From an uncultured Marinifilum sp. (GTDB taxonomy: Bacteria; Bacteroidota; Bacteroidia; Bacteroidales; Marinifilaceae), in NCBI RefSeq assembly GCF_963677195.1, contig NZ_OY781918.1, positions 732,923 to 796,922 on the forward strand: a stretch of 64,000 nt of DNA, given 5' to 3'. Shown here in pieces: positions 56,238 to 63,382 of the stretch. Made by a program: the position numbers and the translations under genes. Positions within the stretch are counted from its first letter, which is position 1; each line of letters opens with the position of its first letter. Under the pieces are notes generated by a model, which worked only from the letters and a program-made list of their open reading frames with translations, did not search any database and was not told the origin of the DNA.

Positions 56238-56870
56238 CTAAATACTCTTAAATAAATCTAAGACTGTTTCCCCATTCTCCAAATCAAGAAAATGCGCCTT
56301 CATTCCTACCGATCTTGCTCCTTCAACATTTGCAAACATATCATCAATAAACAAAGTATCCTGAGCTAATAAACCTTCAGCTTCCAATACTGTAGAATAT
56401 ATCTTAGAATCAGGTTTACGAAGCCCCATATTATGAGAATAATAATCTTTTTCAAAAAAATCAGACAAACAAACATCATGAGTATCTTTAATTTTTTGCA
56501 TATAAGCAGTCCAATGAATAATATTTGTGTTGCTTAATAAAAATAATCTGTGACTCTTTCTTAGTTGCTTTAAAAGTTCTAATCTCTCAAAAGGAAGATC
56601 AAGTAACATGGAATTCCAGGCTAAATCAATCTCTTCATCGCTTACTTTTCGACTAATATGCTTACGAATTTCGAATCTAAATTGGTCGGCACTAATAATT
56701 CCTTTTTCAAGTTTATCGAATAAACCATTTTTTTGATATTCACTCTTTATTAAGCGAACATCCTCTAAACCAATTTGCTGAAAACTATTAACTGCTTTTT
56801 GAGGATCAATATTCATAAGTACTCCACCGAAATCGAAGATTATATTTGGGATTGAATTGTATTTTTGCAT
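56238..56870 (-). CDS. HAD-superfamily hydrolase (subfamily IA)
   Basis: A small phosphatase-type hydrolase of 210 residues. Motif I is IIFDFGGVLMNID at residues 10-22 (nucleophile Asp13, with the Gly-Gly variant of the HAD-IA type 3 group). Motif II is LFLLSNTN, motif III includes the Lys of LRKPDSKIY, and motif IV is DTLFIDDMFANVEGA. The cap is a four-helix type between motifs I and II. Such proteins are often sugar-phosphate phosphatases or epoxide-hydrolase-like, and the substrate cannot be told. Confidence 0.88.
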   Translation of the reverse strand: MQKYNSIPNIIFDFGGVLMNIDPQKAVNSFQQIGLEDVRLIKSEYQKNGLFDKLEKGIISADQFRFEIRKHISRKVSDEEIDLAWNSMLLDLPFERLELLKQLRKSHRLFLLSNTNIIHWTAYMQKIKDTHDVCLSDFFEKDYYSHNMGLRKPDSKIYSTVLEAEGLLAQDTLFIDDMFANVEGARSVGMKAHFLDLENGETVLDLFKSI

Positions 56871-56889
56871 AAATTTTTTCTCTTATTTA

Positions 56890-56920
56890 TTGAATTATTC
56901 AATACAAATATGTAATATTG
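56890..56920 (+). promoter_or_regulatory. Putative promoter of the tRNA gene
   Basis: TTG (56890-56892) and TAATATTG (56913-56920) are 20 bases apart. The second element deviates at one position from TAnnTTTG. It lies 50 bases before the tRNA. Confidence 0.45.
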
Positions 56921-56970
56921 CACACCGAAAACAAAGATAAAACATCAGTTTTATTTTATATGTTTTTTCA

Positions 56971-57044
56971 GGGCCTATAGCTCAGCTGGTTAGAGCACCT
57001 GACTCATAATCAGGGGGTCCATGGTTCAAGCCCATGTGGGCCCA
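56971..57044 (+). tRNA. tRNA with CAT anticodon (Ile2 or elongator Met)
   Basis: The cloverleaf is complete: acceptor GGGCCTA / TGGGCCC (one G-T), a D-arm with AGCTCAGCTGGTTAGAGC, and anticodon arm CCTGA-CTCATAA-TCAGG with anticodon CAT. The variable loop is GGGTC and the T-arm is CATGG-TTCAAGC-CCATG; the discriminator is A. The CCA end is not encoded. A CAT anticodon may be Met or, after lysidine modification, Ile. The GGGCCTA acceptor resembles the Ile2 type, but I leave it open. It does not look like an initiator (first pair G-C). Confidence 0.93.
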
Positions 57045-57055
57045 CCCCCAATATC

Positions 57056-57092
57056 AAGCAGTTACGATTATTTCGTAGCTGCTTTGTTTTTT
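57056..57092 (+). terminator. Terminator of the tRNA gene
   Basis: AAGCAGTTACG pairs with CGTAGCTGCTT (one T-G pair) over a seven-base loop and is followed by a T-run. Confidence 0.8.
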
Positions 57093-57198
57093 CTCATACA
57101 TACCAGATACATACAAAATTGATGGATCAGTTTCAAAAGTTGGGTCTGCGTACAAAAAGGAATACCTTTGCTGATAGAAAAAACACTTTAAATTATAT

Positions 57199-57573
57199 AT
57201 GCAAAAGTCACTACTCTCACTATTTTTTCCAGAAGGTCTTTTAGATTATTTTGATATAATAGATTTTAAAGAGGTTTCTAGCGGGAAAGAAATTTACGAA
57301 AGAAGATTAACTATTTATTTAGAAGAAAAGAAGATTATTCCTGAGGAATATAAGGATTATTCTATCAAAGCCAGTGGTTTTATGCCAGCACGAGAAATAG
57401 AAGATTATCCCATTCGAGATATGTTAGTTAAGCTTAATGTCAAGCGTCGTCGTTGGGATGTTGTTGTTGATGGCAAGAGTAAAAAAGTAAGTAGAGATTG
57501 GAATTTGATCATTTCAGGAACTCGCATGTCTGCAGAGTATTCTGCTTTTTTAAAAGAAGTTAGTCGATTTTAA
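57199..57573 (+). CDS. IS transposase N-terminal region (ISAon1-type ORF A)
   Basis: A basic 124-residue protein that matches the separately encoded N-terminal region of ISAon1-family transposases (DYFDIIDFKEVSSGKEIYERRLTIYLEEK, then RDMLVKLNVKRRRWDVVVDG). It probably holds DNA-binding functions. The stop TAA comes directly after a TTT codon in CGA-TTTT-AA. The catalytic part continues in the +1 frame from the same place, so the full transposase likely requires a frameshift there. Confidence 0.8.
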   Translation: MQKSLLSLFFPEGLLDYFDIIDFKEVSSGKEIYERRLTIYLEEKKIIPEEYKDYSIKASGFMPAREIEDYPIRDMLVKLNVKRRRWDVVVDGKSKKVSRDWNLIISGTRMSAEYSAFLKEVSRF

Positions 57574-58549
57574 TGCGATCAGTATTAAAAGCCTTGAAAT
57601 ATATTTAGGAATAAATGGTGATAAATTTCGAAGACAGTACAAAACAAATTTAAGTGGTTTTGATCAATGGGATAAAAAGCTACACGCCAAAGATTACCTG
57701 ATATTTCCTGAAAACATAGGTTCTAATTTAGCTCTTGATGAAACAGCCTTTTCAAATGGAGAGTTGTATACCATTCTCAGTAACAAAGATAAAAAAGGAA
57801 AGCAAGGTAGCTTGGTTGGTGTGTTTAACGGAACACAAGCTGATTCCATTATAAGTTTAATTCGCGAACACATTTCAGAAGAGTTGCGCTATACCGTTAA
57901 AGAAGTTACTCTTGACATGGCTGGTAGCATGAATAAGATCGTAAGAAAATGTTTTCTAAAAGCTGAAATCACTACAGATCGATTTCATGTGCAAAAGCTG
58001 GCCAATGATGCCGTACAAGAGCTTAGAATTAAGCATAGGTGGAAGATAATAGATGATGAAAATGCAGAGTATAAGAAAGCGAAATTAGAAGGAAAATTGT
58101 ATAAACCTGAAATATTGGAAAATGGTGATACACTGCGACAATTGATGGCTAGAGCTCGTTATGCATTGTATAAATCTCCGGAAAAATGGACTACATCTCA
58201 AGAAATCAGAGCTCGTTTATTATTTGAAAGATTTCCCGAAATTAAGAAAGCATACAGGCTCTCGGATGGACTTAGAAAAATATACAATCAATCTTTAGAA
58301 CCAAATGTAGCTAGACTTAAACTAGCACAATGGTTCGATGAAATTGAAAGAGCCGGAATGGATTCTTTTAATTCAATAAAAAGAACTTTTGAAGTACATC
58401 ATAAACAAATTGTTAATTATTTCTTGAATAGAAGTACAAACGCTTTTGCCGAATCTTTAAATGCTAAAATTAAAAATTTCAGAAGATCTTTAAGAGGGAT
58501 TGTTGATTTAGATTTCTTCCTTTTTAGGTTATCTAAAATTTTTGCTTAG
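57554..58549 (+). CDS. IS transposase catalytic region (DDE, ISL3/ISAon1 type, ORF B)
   Basis: The frame is open from 57554 and has no early ATG; continuity with ORF A is best explained by a +1 frameshift near 57569. The DDE residues are visible: Asp in ALDETAFSN, Asp in EVTLDMAGSM, and Glu in NAFAESLNAKIKNF. Between them lies RFHVQKLANDAVQELR, typical of the transposase_12/ISL3 fold. About 331 residues remain from the overlap to the stop. No internal stop or deletion is seen, so the element could be active. Confidence 0.85.
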   Translation, partial: KKLVDFNAISIKSLEIYLGINGDKFRRQYKTNLSGFDQWDKKLHAKDYLIFPENIGSNLALDETAFSNGELYTILSNKDKKGKQGSLVGVFNGTQADSIISLIREHISEELRYTVKEVTLDMAGSMNKIVRKCFLKAEITTDRFHVQKLANDAVQELRIKHRWKIIDDENAEYKKAKLEGKLYKPEILENGDTLRQLMARARYALYKSPEKWTTSQEIRARLLFERFPEIKKAYRLSDGLRKIYNQSLEPNVARLKLAQWFDEIERAGMDSFNSIKRTFEVHHKQIVNYFLNRSTNAFAESLNAKIKNFRRSLRGIVDLDFFLFRLSKIFA

Positions 58550-58647
58550 CTAAAAAAAATTGTGGAGTAGACCCAACTTTTGATGGTGACCCAAATTGAT
58601 AATTATGTGCTAGTAAATACTACTTATTACTAGACAATATCTAACAA

Positions 58648-58676
58648 AAAAAACCGCTACAAGTGCAGCGGTTTTT
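58648..58676 (-). terminator. Terminator after the DUF6266 gene
   Basis: AAAAACCGCT pairs with AGCGGTTTTT over an eight-base loop. It lies 20 bases after the stop on the minus strand, and its A/T runs allow both directions. Confidence 0.85.
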
Positions 58677-58695
58677 AATAAAGATTAAATTAGAC

Positions 58696-59337
58696 TTAAT
58701 CAACTACGATAGATCCTAAATATTTACTATTTGAAACATTAGCTCCATCTTCACTAATGAAAGAAATAAAACAATCCACAGACTGTCCTGCATAATTTTC
58801 AGGAACTGCTAATTTTAATATTCCTGTTTCTCTAGTCGATCCTTCTGTCATAAAAATTGCTTCATTTCTCGATTGATTATAAACCAAAACCATAGCTTTA
58901 TCTATAGAACTTGCATTTCCATCAGAAGAATTATCTACCCATGAAAAATCAACAAATCCATGATCAATAGAAGCAAGAGTTCCATTTAGTACACCTGCCA
59001 AACTTCCACGACTAATTAATGCATTTTCATAATCAATGGTATAGTCTGGATAATCTCCTGTAATTGCATTCTTAAGATTATATGACATTGCACTATTAAA
59101 CTGTGTCATTTTATTTGCATAATCTTTAAAGCCAGTTTTAACAAAATCTTTCATTGGCTGTAAAAATTTTAAAACAGTTGAAAACTTAGATCGCTGATCT
59201 ACCTGTCCTTCTGTCTTAGGATTTGCCACACTTGCTGGCTTAACTCTCATGTAATCGATACCTTTCCAGTTACCACCGATTACGTTACCTACTTTTCCGC
59301 TGAATCCACCTAGGATTCCTTGATTAATCTTACCCAT
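58696..59337 (-). CDS. DUF6266 family protein
   Basis: A 213-residue protein that begins MGKINQGILGGFSGKVGNVIGG followed by WKGIDYMRVKP, the hallmark of DUF6266 proteins, which are widespread and often multicopy in Bacteroidota. There is no signal peptide. The first 100 residues are conserved and the C-terminal half is a beta-sandwich-like region. The function is unknown. It stands alone between the insertion sequence and a non-coding region, and it may be native or part of the accessory segment. Confidence 0.8.
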   Translation of the reverse strand: MGKINQGILGGFSGKVGNVIGGNWKGIDYMRVKPASVANPKTEGQVDQRSKFSTVLKFLQPMKDFVKTGFKDYANKMTQFNSAMSYNLKNAITGDYPDYTIDYENALISRGSLAGVLNGTLASIDHGFVDFSWVDNSSDGNASSIDKAMVLVYNQSRNEAIFMTEGSTRETGILKLAVPENYAGQSVDCFISFISEDGANVSNSKYLGSIVVD

Positions 59338-60168
59338 TTGTATAAGTATTTAATGAAACAATCTGATTTACATTCGAACTTGGTATGGACTTGATATGTC
59401 CTAAACCCTGCCTTTATGTATGTCGAATAATATATGGCAATTACTATGCTAATCCCATTATTGGTAGGCGATTGCATTTACTTGCATCATGTTGCAAAGT
59501 GTTAAATAAACATTCTGTCATGAAGTGCTTATTTGTCAGGAAATGAGGTGATGTTATCAATATGGGAAAGTTGCGACCAGGGTTTTTCTTCTTATCTGAT
59601 AAGCATCCAAAAATGACCGTTGAGCGTGGGTAGTGTCAAGGTTTTTGAGAGATTTTTTTATTCTGTTGAAATTCAAGATGTGATATCAAAAAATCTGTTA
59701 AAACATGGCTTGACCTTGACTTGTTGAGAGCGTAGGGAATGTTTGTGCGTGATGGATAGATGAATTTCCTGCTAACAAGGAAATATCTTTGTTTATCAAG
59801 AAAGAAGGAATTTACGATGAAAGTTTAAAGGAAAAAGCCGCAAGGTATAAGGGAATGATTTTTAGAAAACTGCTTATACAATTATCTTGATTAACTATCA
59901 ATTCCTGATTTTATGTTTTTAATGCCTAGCATTAAAAAAGGGTGGTGGTGGGGTTGTTGGTGGTTATTTAGCTGCCGTGTCTTAAAGGTGGCGAGCCGCC
60001 TGCGAGTGGGAGGGTGTGACAGACAGGTAAAGCAGATTTTTCATCTGCGACTGACTGCCAGCTGTTTTTGGCGGCTTTTTTGAGGCAGTGATGGATGTTG
60101 CCGGGGGAAGTTTTGCGTTGGAGAATGGTTTTCTTTAGCGTTGGATTTGTGAGTGGGCAAAGAAAGCA
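59338..60168. other. Non-coding region, left of IS66, GC-richer towards its end
   Basis: No supported gene in about 830 bases. The first part is ordinary AT-rich DNA. A 45-codon open stretch near 59755-59890 (plus strand, reads IDEFPANKEISLFIKKEGIY...) may be a gene remnant. From about 59940 the composition becomes clearly richer in G, with small hairpins (GCAGAT/ATCTGC at about 60026-60043; GCCA/TGGC). Without the IS66 element it is continuous with the non-coding DNA at 62430-62926. Confidence 0.5.
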
Positions 60169-60192
60169 TTTGCGTTGTACCCATCCGACCAA

Positions 60193-61698
60193 CTACATTA
60201 AATTCTGAGGAAATAGCTCATACAATTTATTCACTTTATGATCTGCAATTTGTTCAAGTACTGAATTGAGCCATTTTTGAGGATCTACATTGTGCATTTT
60301 ACAGGTTCCAAAAAATGTATAGAACATAGCTGTTCTTTTTGCACCTTCATGCGATCCTGCAAACAGGTAATTTTTGCGACCAAGTGCATTGGGACGAATA
60401 CTGTTTTCAATGGGATTGTTATCAATCAATAATTCTCCGTTATATAGATATGCCAGCAGACTATCCCATAAATTAATGGCATATAAAAATGCCTTTCCAA
60501 TGGAACTTTTGGGAAGTACCAACTTGCTTTCATTACAAATCCATTTTCCAAAATTATTCAAAACCGGAAGTGATTTTTCCAAGCGAACAGCTTTTTTCTG
60601 ATCAGCAGATAAATCTGATATTTCTCTTTCGATGGCATATATCTTTTGAATTTGGAGCATTGCAAATTCAGCTCTGGTTTGATCTTGATCCAGTGCTTTT
60701 TCAAAATATCGGCGGGCATGAGCCCAACAGGCCAAATGGGTAACTTCTTTTTTATTTTTATACTGATCGTAAACTTTATATCCGTCGGTTTGCAAATATC
60801 CGGCAAATTCATTCAATATTTTTCGGGGAGCATCCTTATTTCGCCTCTTTTGATAATCGAAAACAACCATCCGTTTTAGCGGCGAATGATAAACCCAATA
60901 AAATCCACGATGGGTTTTGCCTTTTTTCTGCTTATCTAAAACCCGGGTTGGCGTTTCATCAGCCTGCAGGTAGCCATCATTTTTAACAGTATTCACCATG
61001 GCTTCATACAGCGGATTTAACAGATCACCCAACTGCTGTACCCATGAATCGATGGTCGATGGAGCAATATCGATATCGGCTCGTTTGAAAATCTGGCGTT
61101 GACGATACAATGGCAAATGATCCACATATTTATTAATCAAAATAGAAGATAAAAGGGCATTTCCGGCCAAACATTTTTCAATGGGACGTGAGGGCATATC
61201 AGCAATTAAGACACCTTCCTGATTTTCTTTTTCGTATTTTGGACGAATTAAAACCAACTTGAAAAACTTACCTGGTGTATATTCTAAAATCTCGGTTCTT
61301 TCCTCGCCAATTTTCTTTAAGCCATTTATATTTTCTTCCGGATTAATGATGATTTCACGCACAGGCAAATGTTCCGGCAATTTGTTTCTTCCTTTATGAT
61401 TGCTGGCTTTTTTACGGGTATAACTGATCTTTTCCTTTACGGTTTCATCCTTTATATCTTTATCTTTTTGGGCAAGTTCTTCGAAAGATAGGCTTAATTG
61501 ATTTTCGTCAACAGAACCTTTTGCAAAACGTTCACTTTTACTACCAAATGCAATGCGCTGTAATTGTTTGATATAGTTTTGTTGGCTGGTAATGATCTGT
61601 TCATTTTCCTGAATCAACAAATTTTGCTTTTGAATTAACTCCAAAAGTTCATCTTTGTTCTTATTTTCCAGCTTTAAACTCATGATGTTAAAATACAT
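60193..61698 (-). CDS. tnpC: IS66 transposase TnpC
   Basis: The catalytic DDE transposase of the element. The N-terminal leucine-zipper-like region (KDELLELIQKQNLLIQENEQ) is followed by an IS66 zinc-finger-like/adapter region. The catalytic residues are Asp in LQADETPTRV, Asp in LQTDGYKVYDQ, and Glu in NNPIENSIRPNALGRKNYLF, all near their expected positions. I use the ATG at 61698; a second ATG at 61683 (MSLKLENKN) is equally possible. The C-terminal IS66 tail (MHNVDPQKWLNSVLEQI) is present. About 500 residues, complete. Confidence 0.93.
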   Translation of the reverse strand: MYFNIMSLKLENKNKDELLELIQKQNLLIQENEQIITSQQNYIKQLQRIAFGSKSERFAKGSVDENQLSLSFEELAQKDKDIKDETVKEKISYTRKKASNHKGRNKLPEHLPVREIIINPEENINGLKKIGEERTEILEYTPGKFFKLVLIRPKYEKENQEGVLIADMPSRPIEKCLAGNALLSSILINKYVDHLPLYRQRQIFKRADIDIAPSTIDSWVQQLGDLLNPLYEAMVNTVKNDGYLQADETPTRVLDKQKKGKTHRGFYWVYHSPLKRMVVFDYQKRRNKDAPRKILNEFAGYLQTDGYKVYDQYKNKKEVTHLACWAHARRYFEKALDQDQTRAEFAMLQIQKIYAIEREISDLSADQKKAVRLEKSLPVLNNFGKWICNESKLVLPKSSIGKAFLYAINLWDSLLAYLYNGELLIDNNPIENSIRPNALGRKNYLFAGSHEGAKRTAMFYTFFGTCKMHNVDPQKWLNSVLEQIADHKVNKLYELFPQNLM

Positions 61699-61733
61699 CA
61701 AAGCCTTCTAAAAACCTGATTATCCATAGAATT

Positions 61734-62096
61734 TTAATCAACAAAATTTGTAGATAAATATCTTCTACGCTTCTTGCATTTTTCAAAATCAATTCCTCGT
61801 AAAATCATGAATAATTCTTCATTAGTTAACTCAAAATTAGGAGTATCAATTCGTGTTGTTGGTCGCTTAAAAGTGCCTTTTTCCAAACGCTTGTAATAAA
61901 TACAAAATCCATCTTTATCCCAGAATAATATCTTTACATGAGTCCTGTTTTTATTGAAAAACACAAAAAGGTATCCATTCATAGGATCCAATTGCATCCT
62001 GTTTTGTACCAGACCCGATAAGCCATCGAAGCCCTTGCGCATATCACAAGGCTGACTGTAGACAAATATTTTTGTGTTGGTTGAAATTGCAATCAT
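61734..62096 (-). CDS. tnpB: IS66 accessory protein TnpB
   Basis: The 120-residue IS66 Orf2 protein has the family signature FVYSQPCDMRKGFDGLSGLV at residues 11-30. The conserved LFVFFNKNRTHVKILFWDKDGFCIYYKRLEKGTF is at about 43-76. It is required with TnpA for transposition in IS66-type elements, but its biochemical role is not clear. The start codon directly follows the tnpA stop. This is unrelated to the RNA-guided TnpB of IS605. Confidence 0.93.
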   Translation of the reverse strand: MIAISTNTKIFVYSQPCDMRKGFDGLSGLVQNRMQLDPMNGYLFVFFNKNRTHVKILFWDKDGFCIYYKRLEKGTFKRPTTRIDTPNFELTNEELFMILRGIDFEKCKKRRRYLSTNFVD

Positions 62097-62363
62097 CTAC
62101 TCGTAAATTATAATTTGAGTTCCCGATTTTGTCGTGATTTCCATAACTTTTTCAGCCTGTTTTTTGCCATCCGATAAATTGATCTCTTGAAAATGCCCTT
62201 CAGATTGACAGGATCCCTCACTTGGATTTTGCAAACGGTATTTTTTCAGCCAATACTGTAATCCGTGTCGGGTATAATCTTTTCCCTTCGAAAATTCATA
62301 CTGATTTAAATCGCTCTCCAAATACAACTCAACCTCCTTAAACATGATTTCTTCTTTTGTCAT
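62097..62363 (-). CDS. tnpA: IS66 accessory protein TnpA
   Basis: A short 88-residue protein at the promoter-proximal end of the IS66 element. It contains a helix-turn-helix-like segment (YEFSKGKDYTRHGLQYWLKKYR) and ends with GTQIIIYE. The position and size are those of IS66 Orf1/TnpA, and its stop is directly adjacent to the start of tnpB. Likely role: DNA binding or regulation. Confidence 0.8.
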   Translation of the reverse strand: MTKEEIMFKEVELYLESDLNQYEFSKGKDYTRHGLQYWLKKYRLQNPSEGSCQSEGHFQEINLSDGKKQAEKVMEITTKSGTQIIIYE

Positions 62364-62429
62364 GCTCCAAAATTAAATTATCGAAAAATGAAAGAAAAGA
62401 TGGGCTTGGTCGGATGGTTACTTTGCGTT

Positions 62430-62926
62430 GAGGAAACTTGACCCGGGTGTGTAGGGAAAGGGCTTGACTTGTAGGAAAAATTATGCGAGTGAATGACACT
62501 TCTCTTTTTCGAAGAATTTACGCATCCAAGTTTGCAGTTAATAAATTGTGGTTGGTAAAGCATGATTTTTATAAAAGGCAAGTACTGCCCGTGGCCGCTC
62601 AAAAAAGATGACAAAAACTGATAGCACCCGACCTAGCAGGCGAGCCTAAAGTGAGCAATGGAGGCTTTTTAGCATTTGGAGCGGTTGAGCGACAATGGCT
62701 CGGAAAGCCGGGAATTGCTGTGAGCGACGAGTGGTTGAGCACAAAAAGTGTGACAGGGTTGCTTTGCAACTTTAGCTGACAAATGCCTGTTGGCCGTGTA
62801 GCTAAAAATTTGATGTAGACAGTTGGTTTGAAAAACAAGCGGAACGGACAACAGGATTTTGGAAAGCCCTGGCGGACTTTTTGCCGATGCCCTAGGAGTG
62901 AACGCCTTATTTCCTTTTCAATTTTT
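62430..62926. other. GC-richer non-coding region between IS66 and the Argonaute-linked gene
   Basis: About 500 bases without a credible gene. Open frames exist but read as Pro/Ser/His-rich low-complexity translations typical of random GC-richer DNA. The stretch has more G and C than its neighbours and several short stems (GGCT/AGCC, GCC/GGC). It repeats related words such as TTGAGCGAC and TGAGCGACGAG. It resumes the region interrupted by IS66. The words CTTGACTTGT and GTGTGACAG occur once on each side of the insertion element. It may be the 3' untranslated part or border of a mobile island. Confidence 0.5.
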
Positions 62927-63370
62927 TTAATACGACCAATAGATGATGTTTTCGAAGTATTTGAAGAAACCATCGGCGAATGAGGCAATTTTATTGAGTT
63001 CAATATTTTTAATGGAATTGTTTTTGAGGTAGTGCATGCATTCGGTTTGAATTTGGCGGTGCTTGTGAGTTTTGTTCGCTAATTTGTATGCTTTGTATTG
63101 ATTGTAGATGATTTTTAATTCAAGGAATAAGAATTCTTCAATGTTATCACCAACAAAATGTTCTTTTTGGTAATCGATGATAAAGAGGATGAATAGTGGA
63201 GCAAATTCTCCTAATTGGTGATTTAATCTCCATCCTGGAAAAGAGTCATCATTAAATTTAATAATCTCAGAATATAGCTCTGTGCCAATGTAGTCTTCGA
63301 ATAATATTGCAGCAGCTTTATTGTCTTTAAATATTTTGCTGTTTTCTTTTGTGTTTGTATTGTGTTGCAT
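62927..63370 (-). CDS. Unrecognised protein next to the Argonaute gene
   Basis: The 147 residues start at an ATG 12 bases after the Argonaute stop, so cotranscription is very likely. It is mostly helical, acidic in the first half and basic in the second, without signal peptide or membrane helix. Notable parts are LNHQLGEFAPLFILFIIDYQ near residue 50, FLFLELKIIYNQYKAYKLANKTHKHRQ in the middle, and aromatic-rich FFKYFENIIYWSY at the end. I do not recognise a family or catalytic motif. Position makes it a candidate partner or effector of the Argonaute; chance adjacency cannot be excluded. Confidence 0.7.
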   Translation of the reverse strand: MQHNTNTKENSKIFKDNKAAAILFEDYIGTELYSEIIKFNDDSFPGWRLNHQLGEFAPLFILFIIDYQKEHFVGDNIEEFLFLELKIIYNQYKAYKLANKTHKHRQIQTECMHYLKNNSIKNIELNKIASFADGFFKYFENIIYWSY

Positions 63371-63382
63371 TTTGCCTGTAAA

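Larger units (their letters stand above)
57124..58592 (+). mobile_element. ISL3/ISAon1-type insertion sequence, complete, with 8-bp target duplication
   Basis: The ends are imperfect inverted repeats of about 26 bases: left GGATCAGTTTCAAAAGTTGG..., right (reverse complement) GGGTCACCATCAAAAGTTGG.... The match is perfect over TCAAAAGTTGGGTCT with mismatches near the tip. The direct repeat AAATTGAT occurs immediately outside on both sides (57116-57123 and 58593-58600), proving the boundaries. The element is 1469 bp and carries two ORFs, an N-terminal region and a DDE transposase in a shifted frame. It sits 79 bases after a tRNA gene. Confidence 0.9.
60177..62421 (-). mobile_element. IS66-family insertion sequence, complete, with 8-bp target duplication
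   Basis: The terminal inverted repeats are GTACCCATCCGACCAAC (left) and GTAACCATCCGACCAAG (right, reverse complement), with the GTA tips usual for IS66. The direct repeat TTTGCGTT flanks both ends (60169-60176 and 62422-62429). The element is 2245 bp and carries tnpA, tnpB and tnpC in the usual order on the minus strand. All three ORFs are intact, and the perfect duplication suggests recent insertion. Confidence 0.93.

Noticed and set aside
59968-60192. 74-codon minus-strand ORF ending left of IS66
   Set aside because: It begins inside the IS66 inverted repeat and runs through GC-richer non-coding DNA; the translation has no protein-like pattern.
62378-63003. Two or three minus-strand ORFs of 60-134 codons between IS66 and the 147-residue gene
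   Set aside because: They overlap one another, cross the IS66 end, and read as Pro/Ser/His-rich low-complexity peptides. One overlaps the better-supported gene at 62927-63370.
62927-63370. RteC-type regulator for the gene next to the Argonaute
   Set aside because: Size and a few helical stretches suggested it, but the characteristic RteC residues were not found.
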